A stretch of 24,441 nucleotides of DNA from Clostridia bacterium (GCA_017396865.1 JAFQKO010000059.1:1-24441), one strand, 5' to 3'; numbered from the stretch's first letter, positions 14,561 through 22,975 are shown. The notes: generated by a model not told the origin, from the letters alone. Numbers and translations are program-made.

Positions 14561-14584
14561 CCACCGCATATGCGGTGGTTTTTT
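14561..14584 (+). terminator. Plus-strand terminator at the recombinase stop codon
   Basis: A perfect 18-bp palindrome (CCACCGCATATGCGGTGG) followed by six T; no T tract on the minus side. No plus-strand gene precedes it here. It would stop transcripts from the inverted promoter before they run antisense into the recombinase. Confidence 0.75.
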
Positions 14585-15428
14585 ATAAAATCAACCGCAT
14601 ATGTTCCATTCGTTTCCGATGCTCGCTGCTGTTTGTGATGATATAAATTCGGGTGGTATTGATGCTGCTGTGCCCGAGAATGTCGGCAAGCTTTGCAAGA
14701 TCCTTTTCAAGACCGTAGAAGGTGCGTGCAAAAAGATGCCGCAGGTTGTGGGGGAAAACCTTGCGTGGGTCTACATCCGCCAAAGCGCACAGATTTTTCA
14801 TTTCCCGCCAGATGTTGGTTCGGCTCATCGGCCTTCCGTTGCGGGTAATGAAAAGGGCGCCCGATTTGATGTTGTGCTCCGCCGCATAGTGAAGCAACTT
14901 TTTTTGAAGGGCTTGAACAATCAATACCGTGCGCGTTTTTCCTTTGAGAGAAACCGTTGCTTCTCCTTTTCTGGCCGCTTCAACAGTGATGAATTGCAAT
15001 TCGCTGACGCGAATTCCCGTTCCGCAGATCGTTTGAATCAGAAGATTTAATCGTGCGTTCTGCTTCTGCTTGGCGGCGCTCAATAGGCGCAGATATTCTG
15101 CTTTGGTCAGCTCTTTTTCGGTGGAACAGTAAACCTGCCGTTGCAGGCGAATGGCTTTCGTTTTGCATTCTGTCCAGCCGAGAAACGAGAATAAACTGTT
15201 GACGGATGCCAACATGGAGTTGATGCTGCGAGCAGCATAATTTTCGGCGAGCAGTTTATTTTTGTAGCCGATCACCCGTTCCTTGGTGATCGGCTTTTCG
15301 CATACATACTCTGCAAAGGCGCGGATATCGCGGATATATTTTGAGATCGTATTGTTGCTTTTTTCTTCGCTCTTTAGATATTCGGTGAATTTTTTAATGA
15401 GTTGCGTGGTTAGAATACGCTCTTTCAT
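14583..15428 (-). CDS. Tyrosine recombinase (integrase/XerC-D type), likely invertase of the adjacent segment
   Basis: 281 residues. An N-terminal SAM-like core-binding domain (about 5-88) is followed by the catalytic domain. The catalytic set is complete: Arg140 (GTGIRVSEL), Lys in LKGKTR (162 or 164), His227 and Arg230 (HNLRHLF), His253 (LGHSS) and Tyr262 (TTRIYI). The enzyme family cuts and rejoins DNA at paired sites through a phosphotyrosine bond. The size and the lack of phage or conjugative genes around it fit a local DNA invertase rather than an element integrase. ATG 15428 follows GGGAGG. It has its own promoter (15500-15472) but no clear terminator separates it from sigF upstream. 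Its target is inferred from the inverted repeats that start 24 bases beyond its stop codon. Confidence 0.9.
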   Translation of the reverse strand: MKERILTTQLIKKFTEYLKSEEKSNNTISKYIRDIRAFAEYVCEKPITKERVIGYKNKLLAENYAARSINSMLASVNSLFSFLGWTECKTKAIRLQRQVYCSTEKELTKAEYLRLLSAAKQKQNARLNLLIQTICGTGIRVSELQFITVEAARKGEATVSLKGKTRTVLIVQALQKKLLHYAAEHNIKSGALFITRNGRPMSRTNIWREMKNLCALADVDPRKVFPHNLRHLFARTFYGLEKDLAKLADILGHSSINTTRIYIITNSSEHRKRMEHMRLIL

Positions 15429-15471
15429 AATGCTACCTCCCGGATTTTTTGAATTTTACCCGAAAAGTATG

Positions 15472-15500
15472 ATTATAAATGCCTTTTAAATTTTAGTAAA
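15472..15500 (-). promoter_or_regulatory. Putative promoter of the recombinase gene
   Basis: Minus strand: TTTACT (15500-15495), 17 bp, TATAAT (15477-15472). A 12-bp motif GAAAAGTATGAT (15462-15473) overlaps the -10/start region and occurs again at 14405-14416, just upstream of the invertible promoter. Confidence 0.55.
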
Positions 15501-15502
15501 GA

Positions 15503-16162
15503 TTAAATGTATTTTTCTTTTAATTGTCGAAGAATCTTTTTCTCCAATCGTGATACCGAAACCTGGCTCAGACCCAGCTCGGCGGCGGTGGCGCTTTGGG
15601 TTTGATCCATAAAATAGCGTAAAACCATCAGCCGTCGCTCCTGCGGGGGCAGTGTTCCCAAAAGCTCCTGCACCATTACTCGATTGAGCGCTCCTTCCTC
15701 GGGTGAGCTTACGCTCGGATCGATCCCGCCCTCCTCGGGCGGCAGATCGAGCGAAAGGGTGGGGCGGGTTGCCTCCGTTGCGGTGAGGATGGCTTCCTCC
15801 GATAGCCCTGTGGCTGCGGCTAATTCTGAAATGCGGGGCTCCCGTCCGAGCGTTTGGGTCAGCGTTCGTAATGCTCGATCGATCTTCAGTTTATCCTCTT
15901 TGTATTTGCGGGATACCTTGATGCTTCCTTGGTCTCGCAGATAGGTTTTGATCTCGCCGATGATTTTGGCCACCGCATAGGTGGAAAACTGCACCTGCTT
16001 TTCGGGATCAAAATCCCGTGCCGCCTTGATGAGTCCGACCGACCCGATCTGGATTAAGTCTTCATCCTCAACGCCAAACCCGCGGTATCGCTTCACCGCC
16101 ATCCGAACCAGCCCTAAGTTTTCTTCCACAAGGCGATCCTTTACCTGTTGCAAGCAAATCAC
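15503..16162 (-). CDS. sigF: Forespore sigma factor SigF (SpoIIAC)
   Basis: 219 residues, slightly shorter than B. subtilis sigma-F. Region 2 is clear (LVEENLGLVRMAVKRYRGFG, DLIQIGSVGLIKAARDFDPE, FSTYAVAKIIGEIKTYLRDQ), followed by region 3 (about 85-135) and region 4 with its helix-turn-helix (LPPQERRLMVLRYFMDQTQS, AELGLSQVSVSRLEKKIL). Sigma-F directs the first forespore-specific transcription and is held inactive by SpoIIAB. The start is GTG at 16162, overlapping the SpoIIAB stop in GTGA, with AAGGAG upstream, so translation is coupled. Together with SpoIIAA and SpoIIAB this is the standard spoIIA operon and shows the organism has endospore genes. No convincing terminator follows it before the recombinase gene 74 bases on. 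Confidence 0.93.
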   Translation of the reverse strand: MICLQQVKDRLVEENLGLVRMAVKRYRGFGVEDEDLIQIGSVGLIKAARDFDPEKQVQFSTYAVAKIIGEIKTYLRDQGSIKVSRKYKEDKLKIDRALRTLTQTLGREPRISELAAATGLSEEAILTATEATRPTLSLDLPPEEGGIDPSVSSPEEGALNRVMVQELLGTLPPQERRLMVLRYFMDQTQSATAAELGLSQVSVSRLEKKILRQLKEKYI

Positions 16163-16593
16163 TCCTTGGAACAGATTTGCTTGGTAAAGGTAACGGTTGT
16201 CCCCACGCTCGGCTTGGAGCGTACGCGCACCTTGTCCATAAAGGTTTCCATGATGGTAAAGCCCATCCCGCTTCGTTCTTCGGTGTTGCCGGTGGTGAAA
16301 AGCGGCTCCATCGCGCGGGCAACATCTTCAATGCCTTGCCCGCGATCTTTGATGGTAATGGTAAGCTTGCCGTTATCGTAGATTCTTGCTGTTAAGTAGA
16401 TGGTACCGAGCGTATTGCGATAGCCGTGCACAATGCAGTTGGTTACCGCCTCGCTGACCGCCGTTTTGATTTCGCTGATCTCCTCCACCGTCGGATCCAG
16501 TTGGGCGGCAAATGCCGCAACCGCAATGCGGGCAAACCCTTCGTTTGCCGAGCGGGATAAAAAAGAAAGCTTAATTTGATTGCTTGCTTTCAT
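16159..16593 (-). CDS. spoIIAB: Anti-sigma F factor and kinase SpoIIAB
   Basis: 144 residues, the family's usual size. It has the GHKL ATPase motifs: N box SEAVTNCIVHGY (47-58), G1 DRGQGI (83-88) and G2 ERSGMGFTIM (106-115). SpoIIAB binds sigma-F in the predivisional cell and phosphorylates SpoIIAA; binding to unphosphorylated SpoIIAA in the forespore releases sigma-F. ATG 16593 has AAGGAGG 7 nt upstream. It lies 13 bases after spoIIAA and overlaps sigF by 4 bases. Confidence 0.95.
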   Translation of the reverse strand: MKASNQIKLSFLSRSANEGFARIAVAAFAAQLDPTVEEISEIKTAVSEAVTNCIVHGYRNTLGTIYLTARIYDNGKLTITIKDRGQGIEDVARAMEPLFTTGNTEERSGMGFTIMETFMDKVRVRSKPSVGTTVTFTKQICSKE

Positions 16594-16606
16594 CGTTGTT
16601 CCTCCT

Positions 16607-16915
16607 TTATTTGGTTACTTTCACATAGCGATTGATTCCCGCCATATCGAATATTTTTTTGGTAGGTCCGCAGAGATGTCGCAGCTCAACGGTGCCGTCC
16701 ATTTGATCCATCAGCTTGCGGCGTCCCATAACAACCGCCAGCCCCGAGCTGTCCATAAAGCTGACTCCGCCGAAATCTAAGATCAGCAGCGTTGGCCGAT
16801 GACGCTTGATCTTAAAATCGATGCTCTCGGATAATCCTCGCGCCGAGTGATGATCGAGTTCGCCGCAGAGCTTGACCTCCAATTCGTTGAAATTGTTTTG
16901 AAATGTAACGTTCAT
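16607..16915 (-). CDS. spoIIAA: Anti-sigma F factor antagonist SpoIIAA
   Basis: 102 residues from ATG 16915. It has the STAS fold, with the phosphorylated serine in VSFMDSSGLAVVMGR (Ser56/Ser57; Ser58 in B. subtilis). It is phosphorylated by SpoIIAB and dephosphorylated by SpoIIE; the unphosphorylated form frees sigma-F. An upstream in-frame TTG (16930) would add five residues, but AAGGAGG lies within that stretch and fits ATG 16915, so the ATG is chosen. First gene of spoIIA. No promoter is visible between it and the hairpin at 16936-16967. Confidence 0.94.
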   Translation of the reverse strand: MNVTFQNNFNELEVKLCGELDHHSARGLSESIDFKIKRHRPTLLILDFGGVSFMDSSGLAVVMGRRKLMDQMDGTVELRHLCGPTKKIFDMAGINRYVKVTK

Positions 16916-16931
16916 GGTTTCCTCCTTCAAA

Positions 16932-16967
16932 CAAAATGCCCTTTCGGTAGTATAACCGAAAGGGCAT
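16932..16967 (-). terminator. Hairpin between folC and spoIIA (probable folC terminator)
   Basis: A perfect 13-bp stem (16936-16948 with 16955-16967) with a 6-base loop. On the minus strand it is followed by TTTTGTTT, a modest T tract, 12 bases after the folC stop codon. It could be a terminator or a leaky attenuator in front of spoIIA. Confidence 0.7.
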
Positions 16968-16978
16968 GTCTTATTCTG

Positions 16979-18244
16979 TCAATTTTTGGAAGAGAGTAAA
17001 CTTTTTATGGTATTGGCCATATCGCCTACCATATAGAGGGAGCCCGCAATCAAAATGGGGCCACCCTTTTCGAGGGCAAGAGCCGCCGCCTGCTCATAGT
17101 TTTTGCAATCGGTGCAATCATCGCAGAAAAGATCGGCAATGTTTTTGAGATCGTAGGCGGTCATGGCACGGGGGAGAGGCGGTTGAACCGTAATAAAGGC
17201 TTTTGCCCGTGATGCCAACTGCCGAACTGCGTATTGATAGGGCTTATCCTTCATCATCGCAAAGATGACGGTCGGCTGACGGAGCTCATCCATTGTATCA
17301 ATCGCATTCAGCAGGGTGTCGATCCCGTCCTTGTTGTGCCCGCCGTCTGTAAAGACCAATGGATTTCGGCAGATCGCCTCTAAGCGGGAGGGAATATAGG
17401 CGGCAGCTAAGCCCGCTTGGATGCTGTCTTCATTGCAGTTCACCAATTTTAGTGCCTCGATCGCCGTTGCGGCATTTCCTGCTTGGTGGGCTCCGCGTAA
17501 AGCGGTGCGATACTTCTTCTCTTTGTAAATGAACTGCGTTCCTTCTAAATTTGCCTCAAGCAGTTCGGTTGGTTCGCATAGGATCATCGGTGCATTTTTT
17601 GCCATCGCTTGCTCTCGGATCACGGCGATTGCCTCTTCGGAATTGTCTCTGTATACAACAACAGGACAGTTCTCTTTGATGATGCCTGCTTTCTCAAAGG
17701 CGATCTTTTCGACGGTGTCGCCTAAAATTTCGGTATGATCCAAGGAAATGGAGCAGATCACCGAGGCAATCGGCGCTTCAATGACGTTCGTCGCATCAAA
17801 CCGTCCGCCCATGCCGACCTCCAAAACCGCAATGTCGCAGTTTTCTTCTTTGAAATAAAGAAAACCAATGGCAGTAACGATCTCGAACTCAGTCGGTTGT
17901 TCCGCTCCCTCGCTCAAAAGCGCCGCCTCTGCCGCTTGCACCCGTTCGGTGATGGCGGCAAGCTGCTCTCTTGCGATCATTTGCCCATTGATGGCGAAGC
18001 GTTCCCGAAAATCATAGATGAAGGGCGAGGTGAATAAGCCCACCTTACGCCCCGATGCCTGCAGGGCGGAAGCGATCATTGTTGCGGTAGAGCCTTTTCC
18101 GTTGGTTCCCGCAATATGGAGAAAGGGCAACCCCCGGTGAGGGTTGCCCAGCTTCTCCAGCAGGGCTTTGATCCGATGCAGTCCCGGTGCGGAGCCGTGG
18201 ACCTTTCGGCTATGAATAAAGGTTAAAGCCTGCTCATAATTCAT
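16979..18244 (-). CDS. folC: Bifunctional folylpolyglutamate/dihydrofolate synthase FolC
   Basis: 421 residues, a normal length. The Mur-ligase-like ATP loop [11 protein letters not shown] (43-53) is present, followed by [59 protein letters not shown] and a C-terminal domain starting with YIPSRLEAI and [11 protein letters not shown]. FolC adds glutamate to folates in the cytosol and in bacteria often also makes dihydrofolate from dihydropteroate. Its ATG overlaps the valS stop codon in ATGA, so the two are translated together; valS-folC is a common pair in Firmicutes. A hairpin follows before spoIIA. Confidence 0.95.
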   Translation of the reverse strand: MNYEQALTFIHSRKVHGSAPGLHRIKALLEKLGNPHRGLPFLHIAGTNGKGSTATMIASALQASGRKVGLFTSPFIYDFRERFAINGQMIAREQLAAITERVQAAEAALLSEGAEQPTEFEIVTAIGFLYFKEENCDIAVLEVGMGGRFDATNVIEAPIASVICSISLDHTEILGDTVEKIAFEKAGIIKENCPVVVYRDNSEEAIAVIREQAMAKNAPMILCEPTELLEANLEGTQFIYKEKKYRTALRGAHQAGNAATAIEALKLVNCNEDSIQAGLAAAYIPSRLEAICRNPLVFTDGGHNKDGIDTLLNAIDTMDELRQPTVIFAMMKDKPYQYAVRQLASRAKAFITVQPPLPRAMTAYDLKNIADLFCDDCTDCKNYEQAAALALEKGGPILIAGSLYMVGDMANTIKSLLSSKN

Positions 18245-20859
18245 CTGTTTTTCATTTCCTCAATGCTCTTGTTCAGATCGGCGATCAAAGCCACGATCCG
18301 ATCCTTCTTGGCGGTCTCGGCTTCAACCAAGGCGGCGGGGGCTTTGGCGATAAAGCCTTGGTTGCTCAGCTTGCCTTCCACACGCTTGAGTTCGCCTTCG
18401 GCCTTCTCTAATTCCTTGGTCAGGCGGGCGATCTCGCCTTCGATGTCAACCAGCTCTGCAAAGGGAATGTAGAGGGATGCACCGTTGCATACCAGCTTAA
18501 CGGTACCGTCGGGGGCGGTTTCGTTGAGATAAACGGCATCGGTGCCGGCCAACTTTTGATAGAAGGCTTCTGCACCCTCAAACCACTCGGCATGGGCGGT
18601 CTCAATGTAGAGGGATGCCTTGCGGGAATGGGGAACGTTCATCTCGGCGCGGCGGTTGCGGATGGCCTTGATGGTTTCCATGATGTGTTCCATCTTCTCA
18701 GCACCTGCGGCAAAATTGAGCGCTTCGTCGTAGGCGGGGAAGGGGGCGACCATGCAGGCGGTCTCCCGTCCGGGCAGAGCCTGCCAGATCTCCTCGGTGA
18801 TGAAGGGCATAAAGGGATGCAGCATCTTCAATGCGCCGGAGAATACGTAAAGCAGAACCTTCTGTGCCGATGCACTCTCTTCGCCGCCGGCATAGAGACG
18901 GGGCTTCACCAACTCGATGTACCAATCGCAGAAGAGATCCCAAATGAAATCATATACCTTCTGCAAGGCCAAGCCGATCTCAAACTTGTCGAGATTATCG
19001 GTCACATCGCGAACGACCTCGTTGTAGCGGGTGAGGATCCATTCATCCTCGGGCTTGAGGTTTTCGGCCTTGAAGGTCAGATCCTCTTCCTTGAGGTTCA
19101 TCAGGATAAAGCGGGCAGCGTTCCAAACCTTGTTGGCAAAGTTGCGGGAGGATTCCACCCGCTCGGGATAGTAGCGCATATCGTTACCGGGCGCATTACC
19201 GGTGGCAAGGGTAAAGCGCAGGGCATCTGCACCAAACTCCTTGATAACCTCCAAGGGATCGATGCCGTTGCCGAGGGATTTACTCATCTTGCGGCCCTGG
19301 CTGTCGCGCACCAGACCGTGAATCAAAACGTGCTCAAAGGGAGTTTTGCCCATCTGCTCCAAACCGGAGAAGATCATTCTCGCAACCCAGAAGAAGATGA
19401 TGTCGTAGCCGGTCACCAGCGTGCTGGTGGGATAGTAGTAGTCCAGCTCGGGGGTCTTTTCGGGCCAGCCGAGGGTAGAGAAAGGCCAGAGGGCAGAGGA
19501 GAACCAGGTGTCCAGAACGTCCTCTTCCTGACGCATCGGTGCGCCGCACTTGGGGCAGGTGTGAACGTCTTCCTTGGAGATGATCATCTCGCCGCAGGCG
19601 TCGCAGTAGTAGGCGGGAATGCGGTGACCCCACCAAAGCTGGCGGGAGATGCACCAGTCGTGAACGTTCTCCATCCAGTTGAGGTAGGTCTTGGAGAACC
19701 GCTCGGGAACAAATTTGGTCTCGCCGGCCTTAACAGCGGCGATAGACTTCTCGGCCAAGGGCTGCATCTTGACAAACCATTGGCTGGATGCCATCGGCTC
19801 GACGGTGCAACCGCAGCGATAGCAGGTGCCGACGTTGTGGCTGTGATCCTCGATCTCAACCAGATAGCCGCCTTCTTCCAGATCCTTAACGATCTGCTTG
19901 CGGGCCTCATAGCGATCCATGCCTTCGTATTTGCCGCCGTTGGCATTGATCTTGGCATTGCCGTCCATGATGAGGATCTCCTCCAGATCGTGGCGCTTGC
20001 CAACCTCAAAGTCGTTGGGGTCGTGGCAGGGGGTGATCTTCACGCAGCCGGTACCAAACTCCTTGTCGACGTATTCGTCGGCCACAACGGGGATCTCTCT
20101 GCCAACGAGGGGCAGGATCAGCATCTTGCCGACCAAATGAGTGTAGCGCTCATCTTCGGGGTGAACGGCAACCGCCGAGTCGCCCAAAAGGGTCTCGGGA
20201 CGGGTGGTGGCGATGGTTACGTATTCGTCGCTGTCCTTAACAGGATAGCGGATGTGCCAAAAATGACCGGGCTGCTCTTCGTATTCAACCTCGGCATCGG
20301 AGAGGGCGGTGGTGCAGTTGGGACACCAGTTGATGATGCGATTGCCCTTGTAGATGAGACCCTTTTCGTAGAGGTTTACAAATACCTCTTTAACTGCCTT
20401 GGAGCAGCCCTCATCCATGGTGAAGCGTTCCCGCTCCCAGTCGCAGGAGGAGCCCAGCTTCTTGAGCTGATTGATGATGCGATCACCATACATTTTCTTC
20501 CAATCCCATACGCGCTCCAGGAACTTCTCGCGGCCGAGATCATAGCGGGTCAGGCCCTCCTCCTTGCGGAGCACCTCTTCCACTTTGATTTGGGTGGCGA
20601 TGCCTGCGTGGTCGGTGCCGGGTACCCAAAGGGCGTTGAAGCCCTGCATTCTCTTGTAGCGGATCAAAATGTCCTGCAGAGTCTCGTCGAGGGCGTGACC
20701 CATGTGCAACTGACCGGTTACGTTCGGGGGCGGAATTACGATGGTAAAGGGCTTTTTGCTCTCATCCGGCTCGGAATGAAAGTAGTTGCCCTTGATCCAG
20801 AAGTCGTATATCCGATCCTCAAACTCTTGAGGATTATATACCTTTTCCAATTCTTTCAT
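18241..20859 (-). CDS. valS: Valyl-tRNA synthetase
   Basis: 872 residues from ATG 20859. Class I synthetase signatures are present: [15 protein letters not shown] (HMGH at 52-55) and [14 protein letters not shown] (KMSKS at 524-528). Zinc-binding-type Cys pairs are seen in WCPNC, CYRCGC and CPKCGAP. The editing (CP1) domain lies between, and the C-terminus has the coiled coil of ValRS ([20 protein letters not shown]). It charges tRNA-Val in the cytosol. The frame stays open 24 codons further upstream, but that part lies in the leader, while AAAGGAG fits the chosen ATG. Expression is controlled by the T-box leader directly upstream. It overlaps folC by 4 bases. Confidence 0.97.
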   Translation of the reverse strand: MKELEKVYNPQEFEDRIYDFWIKGNYFHSEPDESKKPFTIVIPPPNVTGQLHMGHALDETLQDILIRYKRMQGFNALWVPGTDHAGIATQIKVEEVLRKEEGLTRYDLGREKFLERVWDWKKMYGDRIINQLKKLGSSCDWERERFTMDEGCSKAVKEVFVNLYEKGLIYKGNRIINWCPNCTTALSDAEVEYEEQPGHFWHIRYPVKDSDEYVTIATTRPETLLGDSAVAVHPEDERYTHLVGKMLILPLVGREIPVVADEYVDKEFGTGCVKITPCHDPNDFEVGKRHDLEEILIMDGNAKINANGGKYEGMDRYEARKQIVKDLEEGGYLVEIEDHSHNVGTCYRCGCTVEPMASSQWFVKMQPLAEKSIAAVKAGETKFVPERFSKTYLNWMENVHDWCISRQLWWGHRIPAYYCDACGEMIISKEDVHTCPKCGAPMRQEEDVLDTWFSSALWPFSTLGWPEKTPELDYYYPTSTLVTGYDIIFFWVARMIFSGLEQMGKTPFEHVLIHGLVRDSQGRKMSKSLGNGIDPLEVIKEFGADALRFTLATGNAPGNDMRYYPERVESSRNFANKVWNAARFILMNLKEEDLTFKAENLKPEDEWILTRYNEVVRDVTDNLDKFEIGLALQKVYDFIWDLFCDWYIELVKPRLYAGGEESASAQKVLLYVFSGALKMLHPFMPFITEEIWQALPGRETACMVAPFPAYDEALNFAAGAEKMEHIMETIKAIRNRRAEMNVPHSRKASLYIETAHAEWFEGAEAFYQKLAGTDAVYLNETAPDGTVKLVCNGASLYIPFAELVDIEGEIARLTKELEKAEGELKRVEGKLSNQGFIAKAPAALVEAETAKKDRIVALIADLNKSIEEMKNR

Positions 20860-20879
20860 GTTTTGTATCTCCTTTGAAA

Positions 20880-21132
20880 TATTTACAAAATAAAAAACTC
20901 GCCCCAAAGAAAACTTTGAGACGAGTATCAAATACCCGCGGTACCACTCAAATTGCGCAATTTGCGCCCCTTGAAAGCCTTTACGCAGCGTTACGGGAAG
21001 GGTCTAATAGGGGAGGATCCCCGTTCTTCCTTCCGGCTCGGAAGCTACAGCATGAACGTCCTCTCGCACAGCTCGCACCGACCGCCGTGTCTCTGAACCC
21101 AAGTCTGTTCTGCCCTCTTCGTCATTGCTTTA
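20880..21132 (-). promoter_or_regulatory. T-box riboswitch of valS
   Basis: The minus-strand leader carries the T-box core GAGTGGTACCGCGGG (near 20950-20936). In TGGT, the last T can pair with the A discriminator of tRNA-Val. A terminator with a 13-bp stem (20897-20909 with 20914-20926) and a T tract follows. Upstream is a structured Stem I with an AG-rich GGGCAGA segment. GTT (21057-21055) is the only valine codon I can place near the expected specifier loop, but I cannot fold the stem with certainty. Uncharged tRNA-Val would stabilise the antiterminator and switch valS-folC on. This fills the 300-bp gap between valS and the GH43 gene. Confidence 0.93.
20891..20926 (-). terminator. Regulated terminator of the valS T-box
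   Basis: The 13-bp stem (two G-U pairs), TTTT loop on the minus strand, and TTTTTTA tail. Its 5' strand follows the T-box core, which can instead form the antiterminator. Confidence 0.88.
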
Positions 21133-21138
21133 ATAGGT

Positions 21139-21168
21139 ATTCTATCATATAAGAATTGATTTTGTCAA
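21139..21168 (-). promoter_or_regulatory. Promoter of the valS T-box transcript
   Basis: Minus strand: TTGACA (21168-21163), 18 bp, TAGAAT (21144-21139). The -35 box overlaps the stop codon of the GH43 gene (21167-21165). Confidence 0.75.
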
Positions 21169-22028
21169 TAGATAATCTCTAAAAAAGGATCGTCCTCGAT
21201 CTCACGCACGGGGAAGAGGTGGGGACGTTCCGCATTCTTCGGGTTGTTGGGTGCGTGCATCGTGAAATAGAGCGTGCCGTCAAAGGCTTTGAAGAGCATA
21301 CCGTGCCCGCCGTCAAAGCCGGGGGCGGAGAGAAGCTTTTTGCAATGCTTCCAATTTCCGTTGATGGAGCCGTTGTCGGAATAGGCGATTGCTTCAATGT
21401 ATCCGTTGGCAAGGCTGGACCAAAGCATCAGCAGCTTGTCACCGCTTTTGTATAAGAAAGGGCCGTCCGTTACGTATCGCTTTTCTCCTTCTTTTGCCCA
21501 TTCGGGTTGGGAGGCTTTGAATAAAAGGCGCGGCTCGCCGACTGCGTGGGTCAGATCCTTTGAAAGCTCAACGGCGCAGATCTCGCCGTCGGTCACCTGC
21601 ACCCATTCATGGCAGAATACCATGTAGGGGGTGCCGTTTTCAACGTAGAAGGTGCCGTCTAAGCACATCCAATCCGGCGGGGTGATGGGCTCGCTGTGTA
21701 CGACGTAGGGCCCTTCGGGCAGATCCGAAACCAAAATCTGTGTGGCTCGCATCTTGCTTTGATCCTTGGTGTAGAAGGAGGCGAACATATAGAATTTTCC
21801 GTTGTAATAATGAACCTCGGGCGCCCAGTAATTGAAATCCGACCAGAAATCGTCGGTCTGGGTGAAGCATTTAATGGGGTCCGACCAAGTTTCCAGCTCC
21901 TCGGAAACGTAAACCCAAAAGCCTACGCCCTCCGTCCAGCAGTGGGCAGCGGGTGTGCCGAAAAGGTAGTATTTTCCTTCATGGGGAAGGATAAAGGGAT
22001 CGCGAATGGCAATTTCATTCAGTTTCAT
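21165..22028 (-). CDS. Family 43 glycoside hydrolase, cytosolic
   Basis: 287 residues, without signal peptide, so the substrate must be imported oligosaccharides. The five-bladed GH43 fold is shown by IRDPFILPHEGKYYLFGT with the base Asp10, the NYWAPEVHYYNGKFYMF blade start, LDGTFYVENGTPYMVF with the pKa-modulating Asp124, and VTDGPFLYKSGDKLLMLWSS. In classical GH43 xylosidases the corresponding last motif is EGPH with the acid Glu; here Asp188 stands in that place, as in some other GH43 groups, so the acid residue is uncertain. Substrate (arabinosides, xylosides, galactosides) cannot be told. Its ATG lies 3 bases after the TtcA-like gene stop, within the same transcript. No terminator follows before the valS promoter. 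Confidence 0.87.
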   Translation of the reverse strand: MKLNEIAIRDPFILPHEGKYYLFGTPAAHCWTEGVGFWVYVSEELETWSDPIKCFTQTDDFWSDFNYWAPEVHYYNGKFYMFASFYTKDQSKMRATQILVSDLPEGPYVVHSEPITPPDWMCLDGTFYVENGTPYMVFCHEWVQVTDGEICAVELSKDLTHAVGEPRLLFKASQPEWAKEGEKRYVTDGPFLYKSGDKLLMLWSSLANGYIEAIAYSDNGSINGNWKHCKKLLSAPGFDGGHGMLFKAFDGTLYFTMHAPNNPKNAERPHLFPVREIEDDPFLEIIY

Positions 22029-22031
22029 GGT

Positions 22032-22745
22032 TCAACCTCTTTTCCAGCCGGGGAGATCACTGCGTTGGATGGCACCGAATAAACGTTCGGCCAATCCGGG
22101 GAAGCGCTCCTCCGCTTCTTTTAACAGTTTTTTAGTCTCTGTCCGCATGGAGGTGTGATCCATGGGGCAGGGATTCTTGACGATGGGGATGCCAAGGCGT
22201 GCAACGGTGTTTTCGATCTGCCGTTCGGTTAGGTAGATCATCGGCCGAATGGTGCGAACGTCCTTGCGGTCGAGATAGGTCACGGGTTGAAAGCAGCCGA
22301 TCCGCCCCTCATAGATTAAATTCATGGCTAAGGTCTCGATGGCATCGTCGCGATGATGCCCCAGGGCAATGGTGCGGCAGCCTTGCTCCAACGCAGTATC
22401 GTGGATGGCGCCCCGCCGCATCTTGGCGCAGAGGGCGCAGGGGTTGCTCTCTTGGCGAATGTCAAAAACCAAGGGCGCGATATCTGTTTCGCGGATGACC
22501 AAAGGTACCTCTAAATCGGAGCAAACCTGCTTTAAAGCGCCGATATCAATGTTTTCAAAGCCCAAATCAATGAAAATGGCAAAAATATCGAATTTTGCGG
22601 GATGATAGCGGGATAGATGCTTCATGGCATGAAGCAGCAGCATCGAGTCTTTTCCGCCCGATAAGGCCACCGCAACCCGCTCGCCCGATGCGATCATATC
22701 AAAATCATCCACCGCGCGGCGCAGATAGCCGGAAATCTGTTGCAT
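22032..22745 (-). CDS. TtcA/TilS-type PP-loop ATPase, tRNA thiolation family
   Basis: 237 residues. The PP-loop SGGKDS (29-34) adenylates the target base. PCALCAKMRRGA with Cys103 and Cys106, plus Cys193 in NPCPMDHTSMR, give the three Cys that hold a [4Fe-4S] cluster in TtcA-type tRNA 2-thiolases. GHHRDDAIETLAMNLIYEGR is the usual second conserved motif. E. coli TtcA makes 2-thiocytidine at position 32 of tRNA; this protein is shorter (311 in E. coli), and the exact base in Firmicutes relatives is not certain. TilS (lysidine) is less likely because TilS lacks these Cys. First gene of a two-gene unit with the GH43 gene; AAAGGAG precedes ATG 22745. Confidence 0.85.
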   Translation of the reverse strand: MQQISGYLRRAVDDFDMIASGERVAVALSGGKDSMLLLHAMKHLSRYHPAKFDIFAIFIDLGFENIDIGALKQVCSDLEVPLVIRETDIAPLVFDIRQESNPCALCAKMRRGAIHDTALEQGCRTIALGHHRDDAIETLAMNLIYEGRIGCFQPVTYLDRKDVRTIRPMIYLTERQIENTVARLGIPIVKNPCPMDHTSMRTETKKLLKEAEERFPGLAERLFGAIQRSDLPGWKRG

Positions 22746-22770
22746 GGCAATTCGCTCCTTTCTGCTGTCA

Positions 22771-22799
22771 TTTTAGCGCGTATCGGCAAAAAAAGCAAA
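22771..22799 (-). promoter_or_regulatory. Weak candidate promoter of the TtcA-like gene
   Basis: Minus strand: TTGCTT (22799-22794), 17 bp, TAAAAT (22776-22771). The -35 box is a weak match. Confidence 0.4.
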
Positions 22800-22900
22800 T
22801 ATTTTTCGTAAATAGAAAGTGAGCAAAACGGAGTAAAACAGAGAAATAAAGAGATATAACGAGAAAATAAAATACAGTTTAATTTTTTTAAAAAAAGGTG

Positions 22901-22929
22901 TTGACATTGCCGTTTGCTTGTATTATAAT
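22901..22929 (+). promoter_or_regulatory. Promoter of rplM-rpsI
   Basis: Consensus TTGACA (22901-22906), 17 bp, consensus TATAAT (22924-22929), as expected of a strongly expressed ribosomal operon. The gap 22800-22900 is A-rich and shows no gene. Confidence 0.92.
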
Positions 22930-22975
22930 AACGGGGCATGAAAAAAGAATGAATTTTAAATGGAGGAAGAAAACG

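Noticed and set aside
14583..15428. Recombinase as part of a prophage or integrative element
   Set aside because: No phage, conjugation or att-like tRNA neighbours; the flanking spoIIA and operon genes are intact, and inverted repeats suit a local invertase better.
16945..16990. TTGACA...TATACT as a spoIIA promoter
   Set aside because: The spacing is 22 bp and the -10 box lies in the hairpin loop; too far for a sigma-A promoter.
18556..20877. 773-codon open frame on the plus strand opposite valS
   Set aside because: It mirrors valS codon by codon; codon bias of valS keeps the antisense frame open. valS has all family motifs and its own regulation.
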